This document shows positions 23,299 to 35,245 of a stretch of 64,000 nt of DNA, one piece after another. The translations under genes were made by a program, and so were the position numbers. The notes under the pieces were generated by a model, which was not told the DNA's origin, ran no database searches, and saw nothing but the letters and a program-made list of their open reading frames with translations. Positions within the stretch are counted from its first letter, which is position 1. The number at the start of each line of letters is the position of its first letter. Source of the DNA: Pollenia angustigena (lineage: Eukaryota > Arthropoda > Insecta > Diptera > Polleniidae); contig OV884059.1 in the NCBI GenBank assembly GCA_930367215.1, positions 67,551,393 to 67,615,392 of the forward strand. Reading direction: 5' to 3'.

Positions 23299-24318
23299 CA
23301 CAGAAAAAATTATTTTTCCAATTCAAACAAAAAATTTGTAGAATCAAACAATTTTTTGTCTGAAATCGGTCCTATAAACAAATTCGCATATTCAAACAAT
23401 TTATTTGCATTTTGTTTATTGAAAAAAAACCCTGATTTTTTCAAACAAATAATTTACCTGAATCAAACAAAAAGTTTTCTGAATTCATTTCAAAATTAAA
23501 ATTTCAAAATTAAAAAAAAAAAAACAGGTTTTTGCACAAGCAATGATGCGCACACAAGCAGGCACTGTATTAGAAGATGATGGCAGAGAGAGCAGAGCGG
23601 CCGGCTGGCTTTGAGACACATTTTTTTGTTGGAATAATTTTTGAACGAAGTTCTTTTTTATACACACAATGTTTTTCGTCATCACTCTTTGTTGCTGTAT
23701 CCTTTCCTTTGCTAATGAAGAAGAAATGTAACCCAAAAACGGCGACAGACCGACTCGATATGTTTTTCGTCATCATTATATTTGTGTATTTGATGTATTT
23801 AAGCAAACAGTTTGAAAAAATTGAATACGGGATTTTGTTTTTTTTTTAACCAACTTTGAAACCAACCAAAAATTTATTTTGTTTCTTATAATTTTGTTGT
23901 TGTTGTTTCTGTTGTTTAAAAAGAGTGAAACGTTTTTTTACCTGCTATTTTTTTTTTTTTTTACTTCAAACCTCTTCATCTTTCTTACTGTTGTACTTTT
24001 TTAAAGTGTCCAAAAGTAGACTGCATGTGTTTTTTGTTGTAGTTCTTATATTTTACATAAAGAAGTGTTGCTTACGATCAAATAAAAAAATGCAAAAAGA
24101 CGACAACATTAAAAAGCGTTAAATATTTCATACAAAATTATGAAAACTTGAAATTAATAACGCGTGTATAATATTTTTGAATGGTTGTCAACATTTTTGT
24201 TGGTTAAATAAAAATCAAACAAAAATTTTAATTGAATCAGTAAACAAATTTGTAGAAATTAAAAAAATATTCAAACAAGCGTTTGTTTGAAAATAATTCG
24301 GCAATAATTTTTTCTGTG
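23299..24318. mobile_element. TIR element N, copy 1, TA target, inside M1
   Basis: The element is 1020 bp with ends CACAGAAAAAATTATT and AATAATTTTTTCTGTG, flanked by TA (23297-23298 and 24319-24320). M2 has the uninterrupted site (TTCGTTTTTAAGACGATTCA near 44470). A second copy, inverted, is at 33828-34793. TTTGTTTGAAT-type motifs recur at both ends. Overlapping short frames inside (for example 23577-23849) are partly shared by the two copies but look non-coding. Confidence 0.85.
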
Positions 24319-24613
24319 TAAGACGATTCATGGTTAAATTATAGACCAAACTGAAGATGTTTGACAGTGAAACAAAACACGAAGCGTACGTCAGCTGTTT
24401 AAACCAGTGTTGCCAAAAAGATAATAGCTAAAAAATCACCCGATATATTTATTATTATAAAAATTAAAATTTTAAAAATATCACAAGAATTTAAAAATGC
24501 TAGAAATTTTTGGAAAATATGCTACATGCTTGATCAGTTTTTTCATGCCAAATGGCTTTAAAATATGCTATATCTCGCATGAAAAATGCTAAACTGGCAG
24601 CACTGATGCAGAC

Positions 24614-25311
24614 ACATGGCAAACAATTTTAAAAAAATATTTGACTTGGTAATTCGTTGTGACAAAATTTTCTTTAAACAGTTCTTATGATTTAAAAGTA
24701 ACAGAATTATCTTTAATATTTCACCCTGGAACCACTGGAAAATGCGTTATTGTCAGGAGAAAATAATATAAAATTATTTAATTTTTATGCAGTTGAAAGT
24801 TTTAAAAACTACAAGATAATTGAAGGTTCGTTCAATACATTTTATATATTTATATCATTACATACATATGTACATTATTTATTTAACTTAGCTTAAAAAT
24901 ATAAATATAATATTTATATTAAAAACTCAAGTTCATTGAATAGAAACTGTATGTACTCATAAATAACTACCATTGTTCTCTACATAAATAACTAAAATCC
25001 CCAAAGACAACATGTCCATGTGTTCTTAATTATTACAACATGATGCGTAGATTTAGAGCAACAATCCTTAAGACAACTTCGTTGCAATGAACCACAAACG
25101 TCGTTACATAAATAAATTTATTTGTAATTGCTAGCAAATTGTGTTAGTGAATAGAATTACACACCAACTAAATGAATCAATAAAACGTAATTTAAGTAAA
25201 ATGAACTAAATTGTATAATTTCCCAAAGGGACAAATCTAAAGATGAAAAGGAAATAAAAGGTAATTAATCTTAGACTAAAAAGCAAAATGAGGTTCATTA
25301 TGAAAAGCGAA

Positions 25312-25348
<37 letters not shown>

Positions 25349-25734
25349 ACTAGTGATTAAATTTTTGCTTCAAAACCAACCATCTTTGTAATCATTATCC
25401 TTTTGATAACATCTGCAACTTATAGTTGGTTTCCCAGAACTTGTCAAAAAGTTTTTTTATTGTCAAGTATTCGCTAAAAAAAATATTTGTATATAAAAAA
25501 GGTCTTATCTACGGAAATAATTAAATTCTTATAAAACTTTATTATATTTGGAAATAAAAATAAACCATGCTAGTCCTTGTCTTCCATAAAACCGTATGCA
25601 AATGATTGCACACTCGCACACTGATACAAGCATAAATGCATAAGTTTTATTATTAAAAGGATTAAGCAGCATGTGCGTCTGTTTTACATTAGATATCTTT
25701 AGTATTGTATGTCCTTGAATAAAAAGTCGGTAAT
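24614..25734. other. AT-rich stretch with an A35 run
   Basis: No gene seen. A run of 35 A at 25313-25347 could be the tail of an old plus-strand retroposed sequence, but the preceding bases match nothing I recognise. Confidence 0.5.
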
Positions 25735-25925
25735 TAAAGTACTTACTTTAATTAAACCCTACACCGCGACTGGCGATTTAGGGTATACTAAGTTTTTAAT
25801 TTCGTGTGTAACACCAAGAAATATTTTTATAAGACCCCACAAGGATTTATATATAAAAGCTCCTGCAGGAATTCTAAGTCGAGTTAGACATGTCTATCAG
25901 TGTGACCTTCTGGTAGTCTGTTGAC
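25735..25925 (+). repeat. Dispersed dipteran-type repeat fragment
   Basis: The stretch containing AGGGTATACTAAGTTT, TTTCGTGTGTAACACC and TAGACATGTCTATCAG resembles a degenerate sequence that I remember as widely dispersed in fly genomes. That resemblance is from memory and not tested. The 71-codon frame across it is most likely chance. Confidence 0.4.
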
Positions 25926-26211
25926 CGAACGTCTTCACAGAAAAAACCCCAAATTGATTTTCAGTTTTCTAAGCAGTTTGGGATTGAAATTCATCATAAT
26001 TGGTTTAAAAGAAAAGACGTATGAACCCAAATGTGAACCAATATCTCTGTAGCATTCACTACTTATTTATAAAGCTAATTTATAATGTTTCGTAATGTAT
26101 CCCAACGATAAATTGCCAATCTCGTTGACCCGCTCACAGCAACGAAAAGCCTGCTGATTTTGACAACTCGAACCAACTTGTTTTGGTTTCATAATATTTT
26201 ATTTATAAATA

Positions 26212-27093
26212 CAGTGGTATCCCGGTTTAACGTATACTCAATTTAACGAGTTCGCGATTTAACGTACGGTAAAATTTTTTCCATTGAGTACCTTATATTA
26301 CGAATAAACAGCAAATTTTTGTACTCTATATAACGAATTTTTACAAAAAATTTTGAAAATTCAAATAAGAATGAATGCAAACAAATTTGCATCTATTCTC
26401 TTTTGTTTTTGTTACATTTTTACCATATTTTACGAGCGATTTTACTGAAAACGACGAGTTAAAAGAAGTATTGTTGAAATGTTTGTTTTCTGTTTCAAAT
26501 TTTACGTAATTTTTGTGAAGTTAAATTCTTAAAGAAAAATTTAACATTATTGACGACTATGAAAAGGAACTGCGACTTAGTGCTTTATCTAATAAATAAG
26601 TTCATTATTATTAGTTTTGTTCTCCACTATGTACTCATATAATTGAAAATGATATGAAGTATTTATTTTTTGTTTGTGTTATGAATGGAAATAAACGAAT
26701 TTACTTTGTTTTATTAAAATATTATTGTGGGTAATTCCATGTCAAAACGACCAAGAGTGGGAAACGACCCTTTCCGATTTTAATGAAATTTGGTGAGAAG
26801 GTTCCTTTTATCTTATAAGGAACATATATGAACGAAAAAAAATTTTAAAATTTGTTTTTCGAAAGTTATGTCATAATCAAAATGTCATAATTTTAATTTT
26901 AAAGAGAATACTTGGGGCTACAAACCATATATTGAAAAAAAAAAAAAAATGTTTCGCACTCTTGGTCGTTTTGACATGGAATTACTCTTGTTTTATTAAT
27001 AAAAATTTATTAAAAAAACTTCGAGATTTAACGAATTTTTGATATAACAAAAGGGCCTGACAGTATATAATTCGTTAAACCGGGATACCACTG
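26212..27093. mobile_element. pogo-like TIR element, TA target
   Basis: The ends CAGTGGTATCCCGGTTTAAC and its inverted partner, near-perfect over about 21 bp, are flanked by TA on both sides (26210-26211 and 27094-27095). CAGT-starting TIRs with a TA target fit the pogo/Tigger branch of Tc1/mariner. Variants of TTTAACG are repeated just inside both ends. The interior is AT-rich without a transposase, and a smaller element sits inside it. Confidence 0.75.
26731..26984. mobile_element. 254 bp repeat with perfect 29-bp inverted ends
   Basis: Positions 26731-26759 and 26956-26984 are perfect inverted repeats of 29 bp, beginning GTAATTCCATGTCAAAACG. It lies inside the pogo-like element. I remember similar GTAATTCCATGTCAAA repeats in other arthropods, untested. 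No clear TSD was found. Confidence 0.7.
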
Positions 27094-27095
27094 TA

Positions 27096-27828
27096 GTTGA
27101 AATTTCGACCCGCAAGCATCTGCTGTTTCTGGAGGTTTTGTTTTGTCCTAGTATTGCTGCCACCGTATATATAAATTCAACTTGGTATTTATTTGATTAA
27201 ATCAAATAAAAAAAGGACATAAACAGCCATGTTATGGATCGAGTGAAATTGAAATCAATGGAGATTTCCAGAAAAATTTTTGTTTAAATTAACATCGTTT
27301 TTTTTTTATTTTAAAATAAGTTTTAATGAAGATAAGCTGTACTCATAGAATTAATTATATAAAACTATATTATTTAATAAACTTTAAACACTGGATCGTT
27401 TTTAAAGTTTGTTCGATTTTGATATCTCTCGAATTCGATTTCGCCACCATAGCTGATAACTTTCTGTTTAGCCACATATATATTTTTTTTGTATTGATAG
27501 TTGAAGAATTTAATAACCCTATAACTTTAGTTGTAAGCAAAAAGGTTTCAAACATTTTGCAACTTTCATCAAAATTTAATCTTATTAAAATTGCAGCCTT
27601 TATTTGACCATATGAATGGATTCTTGTGAGTAAAGATTATCAGAAATACCTTAAGTCCTTGCACAAAAAGTATTGTTAGTTGGCATGACTTATAAACGAG
27701 ATCAATTTATATAAGTTTTTTACGTTATTTTTATCGAATTTTCGAAAAACTTGAACTCTCTCTCTATATCATTAATTGGAATGTCTGTCGGCAAATTAGA
27801 ATTTTTTCCTAACAACTTTTTCTTAGTA
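27096..27828. other. AT-rich spacer, nothing recognised
   Basis: Sequence between two pogo-like elements. Two opposing short frames near 27326-27607 overlap each other and match nothing I know. Confidence 0.55.
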
Positions 27829-28348
27829 CAGTCAAATCCCGATAATTCGTACCCCGATAAATCGTAATTCCCGATAATTCGTAATAAACTATCGGTCCCT
27901 TGAAAAAATCTCGATTATTCGTAAAATTTCTATACATTTTGGTCCCCTCGCTAATTCGTAATTTTTTTTTTCAAATAAAATAATCTTTACCTCTTATAAA
28001 TCGTAATTATTTGCTAACTACCACTTATAATTCGTAATAAAAACAACAGAAACATGGAAAGAATGATTTTTTTACCTCTAATTTTTTTGGGTGTGTTTTT
28101 GCTTCTGGTTGTGTGTGTGTTTATTTTCTTAAGATCAGTTTGTTAGATGAATAATTTTTAAATATTTTTTTTTAACAATTGTTTTTTATGTTTTTTTTAC
28201 CGTTTTTGTAAATAAATTGAAAAACCCCGTTAAATCGTATTTATTTTATTTTAACCCCGTTAAATCGAAACCCCGCTAAATCGAAAACCCCTATAATTCG
28301 TAAGAAATGGCCGGTCCCTTGCGATTACGAATTATCGGGATTCTACTG
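27829..28348. mobile_element. Second pogo-like MITE, TA target
   Basis: The element is 520 bp with ends CAGTCAAATCCCGATAATTC and (inverted) CAGTAGAATCCCGATAATTC, flanked by TA (27827-27828 and 28349-28350). CGATAATTCGTA-type motifs are repeated many times near both ends, and CGGTCCCTTG occurs inside both. There is no coding capacity. Confidence 0.8.
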
Positions 28349-28454
28349 TACATACATATATGATTTTGTTCTAAACAATAACGAATATGAATAAATAAAA
28401 AACAGTAATTTTTCGAAATTAAATAAAGTTTTTTAACCAGACAAATTGCATTTT

Positions 28455-28523
28455 AGCTGGAACCTGGACAACACCCAAAAAAACTGGACAATCCAGGCCT
28501 GTCAGGCTGTCTGGCAACCCTAG
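28455..28523. mobile_element. Possible solo hAT-type terminus
   Basis: Read on the minus strand, TAGGGTTGCCAGACAGCC followed by CTGACAGGCCTGGATTGTCC looks like a hAT end. I found no partner end or TSD, so it is probably the remnant of a truncated element. Confidence 0.35.
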
Positions 28524-30320
28524 TTAGATAGTACATAAAAAACTGTTGGCTTTTATTTTAATTTAAACCATTAATAAAAAATTAAATCAGAATCAAGTTG
28601 TCAACAGTGCACTAGAAAAGTTTTCGAAGTGTTGTTATCCGGTTTATAAAGGAAACCCGAAAAGTGCAAACTGGTGGTTGGCATCCCCAAAATCGTGTGT
28701 CAACCAATTCCCAACAATATTTAACCTTGCCGAACGGCACAGAGCTAACTGTTACGTTATAATATCCTCGGCAGCCAGCCAGGCGGAATGCAAACTATCT
28801 TCTTTGGCTTAAACAAAATTTAATACTTTTTACAGTAATGCTACTTATCCATTGCAGTCCACTGTACTACGTTTTCAAAGAAAAGAATCGAATTTATAAA
28901 ATCCTCCTAGATCCAGTTGGCACCCTTAAGACACAAGCCCCAGGTTTTTTCAAAAAAATTTTCTGTATATTTAAGAGGCTATAACCTGTTGTTTCTTGAC
29001 CCAACGTAATTATCTATAAAGAACTACTCTTAGATACTTGGAATTATAAGTGATTTATAATGCAGTTCCATTGAGTTGCAAAAGCCTTTATCCACTTTCT
29101 TATACTTCTTAGTAAGCAATGTTTTCAGTGCATCCCACACGAAACGCTCCTAGTACTAAGACATTCGGATGAAATTTTAATTGGGTACTAAATTCAGTCC
29201 CGAAATATTTTAATGTTTAGTGGAGGGCCTTAAAAATTCGTTACGGCTGAAAATAACAATCTCACTTATTATTTGCTTAGACAATAGTCAAGGATTTTGT
29301 ATTTTAAGCTGTTATCCTGTTGCTTTTTTTCAACACGGTGGGTATTTTTAGTCTCATTTACTTCCTAGAATATTTTTTTATACTTATTCTTGTAAGAATA
29401 TTATTTTTTTTTTCTTATAGTTAGGTCTAATTTTTTTTTAATATTGTAGCATTGTAGAAAAAAGAAAAATAAACCAATTAAATGCTAAAACATCCGTTGA
29501 AACTCGTGCACACATACGCAAAGTAATTCAAAATAGATTTATATACATTTCATTTAATTCATCAAAACACTCAAGTCTATTAAATAAATACAAAAGTATT
29601 ATCTTTAAATGAAATCATAGATCAATTAGTTAATTAATTTAAGCGATTTCTTCAAAACAAAGTACTGAAGTTATGAACAACTTTATCGTATGTTTAAAGC
29701 AAATGTTAATCAGGGCGAATGAGATGCTTTTATTAGCACATTAAGCACTCTTATTGTGTGTTACTTTTTTGTGGCGAAAACTATTCGTTTTTTAAAATAT
29801 GATTCCGTGATTGGCCAATGAATACGACACTTTTCAAATCTTTTACAAAAACGACGTAAAAACAGTGCCGTGTTAGGCGAATTTGTCTGTCACAAGAGGA
29901 AAAAGTTGTCGTTACAATATTTGCTCACCACGTTACTAAAACTTGTTAAAAAATAAGTTAATGTAAATAAAATGTAAGTATGCCAAAATATATTTAAACT
30001 GGCATTTTCCAAAGAAGTAAAAGTAACTAAAATTCACTTTTTCAACTTTTTACTATTGTTTTCCTGCAGTAGTTTGCTGATACATTTTTCCATTTAATGA
30101 GAACATTTATTTCACATTAAAGTGGCAACCGCAGTAGCAGTTTCATAAAAAATTAAAAATACATAAAAAGTTGACTTTAATAAAACGTGATCTTGTTCTA
30201 TTGTTCTAATATTTTAGCGTTAAAATAACGACTGCAGCACAGTTTGGCAAATTACTCGAAATAATGTAGCAAAAATCTTTAATGGCAAAATGCTTTAACC
30301 CGCAAGAAAACCTCAAAAAA
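28524..30320. other. AT-rich stretch, nothing recognised
   Basis: About 1.8 kb with no open frame of note. A somewhat less AT-rich piece near 28660-28800 matches nothing I know. Confidence 0.55.
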
Positions 30321-30620
30321 ACTTACGTTAGTGTGGTTTTTCACATATGTAATGTCTGTCTACTTTGCTGTGGCGCCATAGCTCATTTGTAAACAGTCAT
30401 GATTTACGTAACATTACTGATGTATAAATCCCGTCAGTGATCAACAACAAACTATACAAAGCTTGTACATACACGCACTCATTTTATAAAACATACATTA
30501 CATGCAGTTCTCAACAATATCAAGAGTTTTCACACTTGCCGACAGACAATTTGGTTTTAAGTGCAAATTGCATATAAACTACATATGTGTGGAAAACCAC
30601 ACACGAGGGCAACTTACGTA
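30321..30620. mobile_element. Imperfect foldback, ACTTACGT ends
   Basis: ACTTACGTTAGTGTGGTTTT near 30321 and the complement of GGAAAACCACAC...ACTTACGT near 30590-30620 pair with an interruption of about 12 bp. CACATATGTA is shared inside both arms. Probably a 300 bp non-coding TIR element. Confidence 0.5.
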
Positions 30621-31038
30621 AGTTCTAAAATATATCCTTACTAAAAAATATTTTTTAATCAAAAAATGTGTTTTCAGTACTTTATTGATATTTCTACAAC
30701 AATTTTTTGGTTTATCGTGTAAAAATTATTAATTTTTTGTGGTGTTTCACACAAGGGTGATTTAAGGATTAATCAGAGTTTAAAGGCTATAAATATTAAA
30801 GGAGAGTGGAACGCCGTTTCCGAAGATTTGAATTGTCTTTGTCCCCCATCACGTTCCGGAGGCTTTCATGTTCACACATGTATTTGAATAATGAAGACTG
30901 TTATTGTCGAATCTTTGCACCCCAATAAAAATTTTTACCATTTTGCGAAGCACTAAAGATACATTTAAAAAAATAAGCGCACAATTATGCGCTACGCAAT
31001 AAGACATACAGAAATGCAGTAAAGTAAGTGAAAGAACT

Positions 31039-31340
31039 CCCAACAACTTTTATAAAAAAAAAATAAAATTTCAAGTGCTACGGCATTCCCTTACTACGAA
31101 GCAGGTTTGTAAGGGAGAATACTAAAAAATAACTGTATCAAAACATTCAGTGTGTAAAGATGATCGTTTAATCCAACAATATTTATGTGCGCTGAATAAT
31201 GCACTTTATGTCTCAAAAATGTATTGCTTCAAAGTGGGAACTCGCCATATAAAATGTCTTGCGTAAGCGCAATGGTAAGCGAAACCCTTATGTTTCTCCC
31301 TTACAAACCTGCTTCGTTGGAAGCTCCATTTTTTATTGGG
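31039..31340. mobile_element. TIR element D, short copy
   Basis: GAAGCAGGTTTGTAAGGGAG appears inverted at both sides (31099 and 31294-31313), with outer ends CCCAACAAC and TTATTGGG. The complementary strand aligns with the left part of element 38635-39746, including ATATGGCGAGTTCCCACTT. Outer boundaries are approximate. Confidence 0.6.
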
Positions 31341-32810
31341 ACTGTTCTCAGTGATTTTATACAAGTTTTTGAATAGTCCTTACGCATGTTCGACATTTTT
31401 TACAGCTTTCAAGATTTTAAATTAAGAAAAATATTTAATGTTCATACATTTTTAAAACTTATAGGAAACTATTCAAAAAGAAAATGGGAAACAAATAAAA
31501 TTTGTATTTTTAAATATTTTTCCATAAAATCTTGTTTTCTAAAATCTTTGGATGAAGTTTCCTGACGATCTGGCCTAAGCAACCAGTGAAATGCGCATAG
31601 GAATAGCTTATCCCATCAACAATAAATTTCAAGTGTTTTTATCAAGAATAAAAACTGGGAATTAAGCACGAATAACAAAATCTTTTAGATTATTCTTCCG
31701 TAAAGTTTATTTTATGAAATAAATAAAAGGCAACTCATTCGATCTATTTAAGTAAAATTGATGTATTTATGCATAATAACTAGACTAGACTCAAAATAAT
31801 ATGTGCGTGTTATTTGATGTATTATTTATGATTCTATATTATTATTATCCACTTAATAAAATTGTATTTGAATGATTTGTTTTTATGTCTACACTTTATG
31901 CAAATTCATGATTTAGTTTTATGAGTTTGTTTCTCTGGGGTTCTATTTTTTTTTTTTTTTCGGTGATTCAATTTCAACTTTTTCAAGTTAATTAATTACT
32001 TTGAAAACACACAGAAACCACAAAACAAGAGCTATAATTTCAGCAACAGCCAACACTTTCACTTAAAGCACAACAACAATAACGACAACAAAAATAGTTG
32101 TTGATACTGTTTTAATGGAAATAAAATTGGATAATATATTTATTTTGTCTCATCTTTAGTTAATAATGAAAAAAAAAAACAAATTGTATAAAAGAAAGCA
32201 GCAACAATAGAGCGAATACAAATGAATGGGAGTAAAAAAGATTGAGAGAAAAAGAATGGGTAGCAAAAAACAAAAAACTACTACAACAAAATCAATTTCA
32301 TACGATAAACTAAGAACTAATTTCTAACGCAACTTAATTAAAAAATGGACTCCAGCTAAGGATATTACATTGTCAGGAAAGAGATGTAAAAGGAAAATAA
32401 TGAAATCTATAATGTAAATGAGAAAAATACACTCACAGACACCCAAACACATTACACTGGCTACTGTTATTAGCAGCATCTTCTACATAAAATACTGGCA
32501 ATATAAATAAACATTTATACTCACACATACATACATAGAGATGCACTGGTACGTTAGTAATGGACATGTGTATGTATTTAGTACATACAACTTTCAGTCC
32601 AATTACATTTTGCCCAGTGAAAAGGGGGGAATATGTCTGTTGGGTCTCTGATAATATTTTGTATATGTTCGTATGAATATTATAAAAAAATAACAAGAAA
32701 ACTTTATTGCATTAAATGTTTTTTAATAAAATTATGGCAACTTTTCTAAAAAAAAAGAAATAAAACTATACACAACGCAAATATTAGTACATAAATATAT
32801 ATATTCATAC

Positions 32811-32811
<1 letters not shown>
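31341..32811. other. AT-rich stretch, nothing recognised
   Basis: AT-rich sequence with short A and T runs. I see no gene, TIR pair or RNA-like structure. Confidence 0.55.
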
Positions 32812-32841
<30 letters not shown>

Positions 32842-32938
32842 CATACATACATACATACATACATACATACATACATACATACATACATACATACATACAT
32901 ACATACATACATACATACATACATACATACATACATAA
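32812..32938. repeat. (CATA)n microsatellite
   Basis: About 127 bp of almost perfect CATA tetranucleotides, roughly 31 units. It stays open in several frames, giving Met-Tyr-Val-Cys repeats on the minus strand that have no significance. It directly precedes MITE A copy 2. Confidence 0.95.
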
Positions 32939-33185
32939 ATATGTATATGTACACGCAGAGAGAAAAAACATATTGCAAAATGGTCACCTCCAACAAAACT
33001 ATTTTTAAGGAATTTATTTTATTATATAATGGTTAAATTTACCATAGTATTGTCACCAGTAACCATATTATGGTTAAATTAGCCGCCCATCAAGAAATCA
33101 CAGCCATATAACGGTTGCCTCTAAACATTTTATGGTTAAATATGACCATAGTTTGTTTACTATTAATAATTGTTTTGTTTTAAAT

Positions 33186-35245
33186 TAGAGTTTGCTAAAA
33201 ACCGTAAAAATGTGAAACCGCGGTTTCGGGTTTAAAATGATTAAAACCGGTCGGTTTCGGTTCGGTTTTCGGTTTTAAAAATAACAAAGTTAAACTTCGT
33301 ACATAAACATAAAAATTTTGTTGTATGTAATACAATTTTTTATTTGTTTTAATTCAGGTACTTTTATTAACACTTAAGTTTATACATGTGCTTGGCCAGG
33401 CATTGCTTGACTTTTTCCCGGGTTTTTGATTGGAACGAGACTTTATGTATTCCACATTCAAAGTGTTTTTTTTACAAGAAAATGAGAAAAAATGTAAATT
33501 AAAACAACGTGGGCGTCGCAATTGGCCAAATGAAAATTTTGTGCATATTGTGTACACCTGGGTCTGGCCAGGTCATTCCCTATTATATATGTACTGCAGT
33601 AAAAAAAATCAAAATGAAACGTATCAAAAAGCAAACTGTTGTATCAATTAGTAGAGTTGACATCACTAATTTATTGTAAAAGATCTGCTGCCATAATTTT
33701 GTAGAACATTCTAGTTTTGATATAGAGAAAAGTACACACGTGATTTATAACCATCGTTTATATCGTTTTATCTTTTTTTTTTTTTAAATAAAAAACCGAC
33801 AATAATTACAACACATACACAGAAAAAATTATTGCCGAATTATTTTCAAACACACGCTGGTTTGACAATTTTTTTGATTTCTAAAAATTTTTTTACTGAT
33901 CCAATTAATATTTTTGTTTGATTTTTATTTAACCAACAAAAATGTTGAAAACTATTCAAAAATATAATATACGCGTTATTGGTTTCAAGTTTTCATAATT
34001 TTGTATGAAATATTTAACGCTTTTTAATGTTATCGTCTTTTTGCATTTTTTTATTTGATCGTAATCAACACTTCTTTTTGTGAAATATAAGAACTACAAC
34101 AAAAAACACATGCAGTCTATTTTTGGACGCTTTAAAAAAGTACAGCAATAAGAAAAATGATAAAAAAAACATGACAAGGTTTGTAGTAAAAAAACAACAA
34201 AAACAATATCAGGTAAAAAAACGTTTCACTCTTTTTAAAGAACAGAAACAACAACAACATTATAAGAAACACAATAAATTTTAGGTTGGTTTCAAAGTTG
34301 GTAAAAAAACAAAATCCCGTATTCAATTTTTTCAAACTGTTTGCTTAAATACATCAAATACAAAAATAGAATGATGACGAAAAACATATCGAGTCGGTCT
34401 GCCGCCGTTTTTGTTTACATTTCTTCCTCATTAGCAAAGAAAAGGATGCAGCAACAGTGAGTGATGAAGAAACACATTGTATGTACATATAAATATAAAT
34501 AAGACTTCGTTCAAAAATTATTCCAACAAAAAAATGTGTCTCAAAGCCAGCCGTGCAAAAACTTTTTTGTTGATTCAGCAAAATTATTTGTTTGAAATTT
34601 ATATGAATTTCAGTAAACTTTTTGTTTGATTCAGTAAAATTATTTGTTTGAAGAAATCGGTGTTTTTTTTCAATAAACAAAATGCAAATAAATTGTTTGA
34701 ATATGCGAAATTGTTTATAGGACCGATTTCAGACAAAAAATTGTTTGATTCTACAAATTTTTTGTTTGAATTAGAAAAATAATTTTTTCTGTGTACACAA
34801 GAAATAAGAATTCTTTCTTTACATTTTTTCGAAGAATTATTCTATTTCCCGACGAACTGTTCCTACTACAGCCATAAAACTCCATACATATAAAAGTAGT
34901 CCCAGCCTTGTATGAGTTTTTGCTATATTCAAAAAACCCAGGTGGTAGCTTGTGCCACACAAATTAGGTGTCTACTTAAGAGTTAAAAAGGTAACATTTG
35001 TTCTTCTAAGTACTTATTTTGAATTTTAAGATTTTCGAAATACTTTGTCATTGTTGCAGGCTGTTATGTGTAAAGTTTTTGTTTACGAAGTACGAGTATT
35101 ATGTATAATTTGCAATTTCGTCAAGCATAAATATATTGTTAAAGTAAAAGCTAAAACCGAGGTTTTTTTGTCGGTTTTCGGTTTCGAATTTTAGGCATTT
35201 AAAACCGCGGTTTCGTTTTCGGTTAAAACCGAACAGCAATCCCTA
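33186..35245. mobile_element. hAT-1, copy 2, inside MITE A
   Basis: The ends TAGAGTTTGCT and AGCAATCCCTA are flanked by the perfect 8-bp duplication TTTTAAAT (33178-33185 and 35246-35253). Ends and interior are shared with 15792-17218, including the AACCGCGGTTT subterminal motifs and a GCCACACAAATTAGG-type interior. This copy lacks hAT-2 but carries element N (33828-34793). Confidence 0.85.
33828..34793. mobile_element. TIR element N, copy 2, inside hAT-1
   Basis: It has the same CACAGAAAAAATTATT ends as copy 1 at 23299-24318 but in inverted orientation, with TA on both sides (33826-33827 and 34794-34795). hAT-1 copy 1 keeps the empty site (CAACACATAAGAATTC near 16100). Short frames inside are shared in part with copy 1 (a THFFVGIIFER segment), yet differ by indels and look non-coding. 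Confidence 0.85.

Larger units (their letters stand above)
22586..24442 (-). mobile_element. Mariner-like element M1, deleted and twice invaded
   Basis: Read on the minus strand, the right end carries the TIR CGGGTGATTTTTTAGC and untranslated leader shared almost base for base with element M2 (44447-44602). Transposase pieces and two clean insertions follow (23299-24318 and 22700-23082). The left side loses similarity at about 22586, just after the segment encoding LTCMTCG, so the 3' end is missing. A large internal deletion joins the N-terminal region to the REMISNFF region at about 22648. Confidence 0.75.
20167..24605. mobile_element. 4.4 kb hAT-like unit with nested insertions
   Basis: Left end CAGTGTTGCGAAAACTTA and right end (complement of TAAACTGGCAGCACTG) give CAGTG(T/C)TGC termini. 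The flanks are ATGTAGAC (20159-20166) and ATGCAGAC (24606-24613), a 7-of-8 match to a hAT duplication. AAAATGCTA motifs lie just inside both ends (for example 20196-20250 and 24485-24600), as hAT transposase-binding sites often do. I could not recognise a hAT transposase inside. The right half is occupied by a mariner-like element that carries two further insertions. The rest, 20260-22585, has only short unassigned frames. Confidence 0.6.

Noticed and set aside
23485..23849. Overlapping frames in element N on both strands, partly shared with copy 2 at 34354-34680
   Set aside because: The two copies differ by frame-changing indels and the products are low in complexity; similarity reflects shared repeat DNA.
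32812..32938. CRISPR-like array
   Set aside because: It is an uninterrupted tetranucleotide repeat with no spacers, in eukaryotic DNA; other tandem arrays here also lack spacer structure.
32732..32996. Overlapping frames with Met-Tyr-Val-Cys repeats
   Set aside because: They are translations of the (CATA)n microsatellite in several frames.
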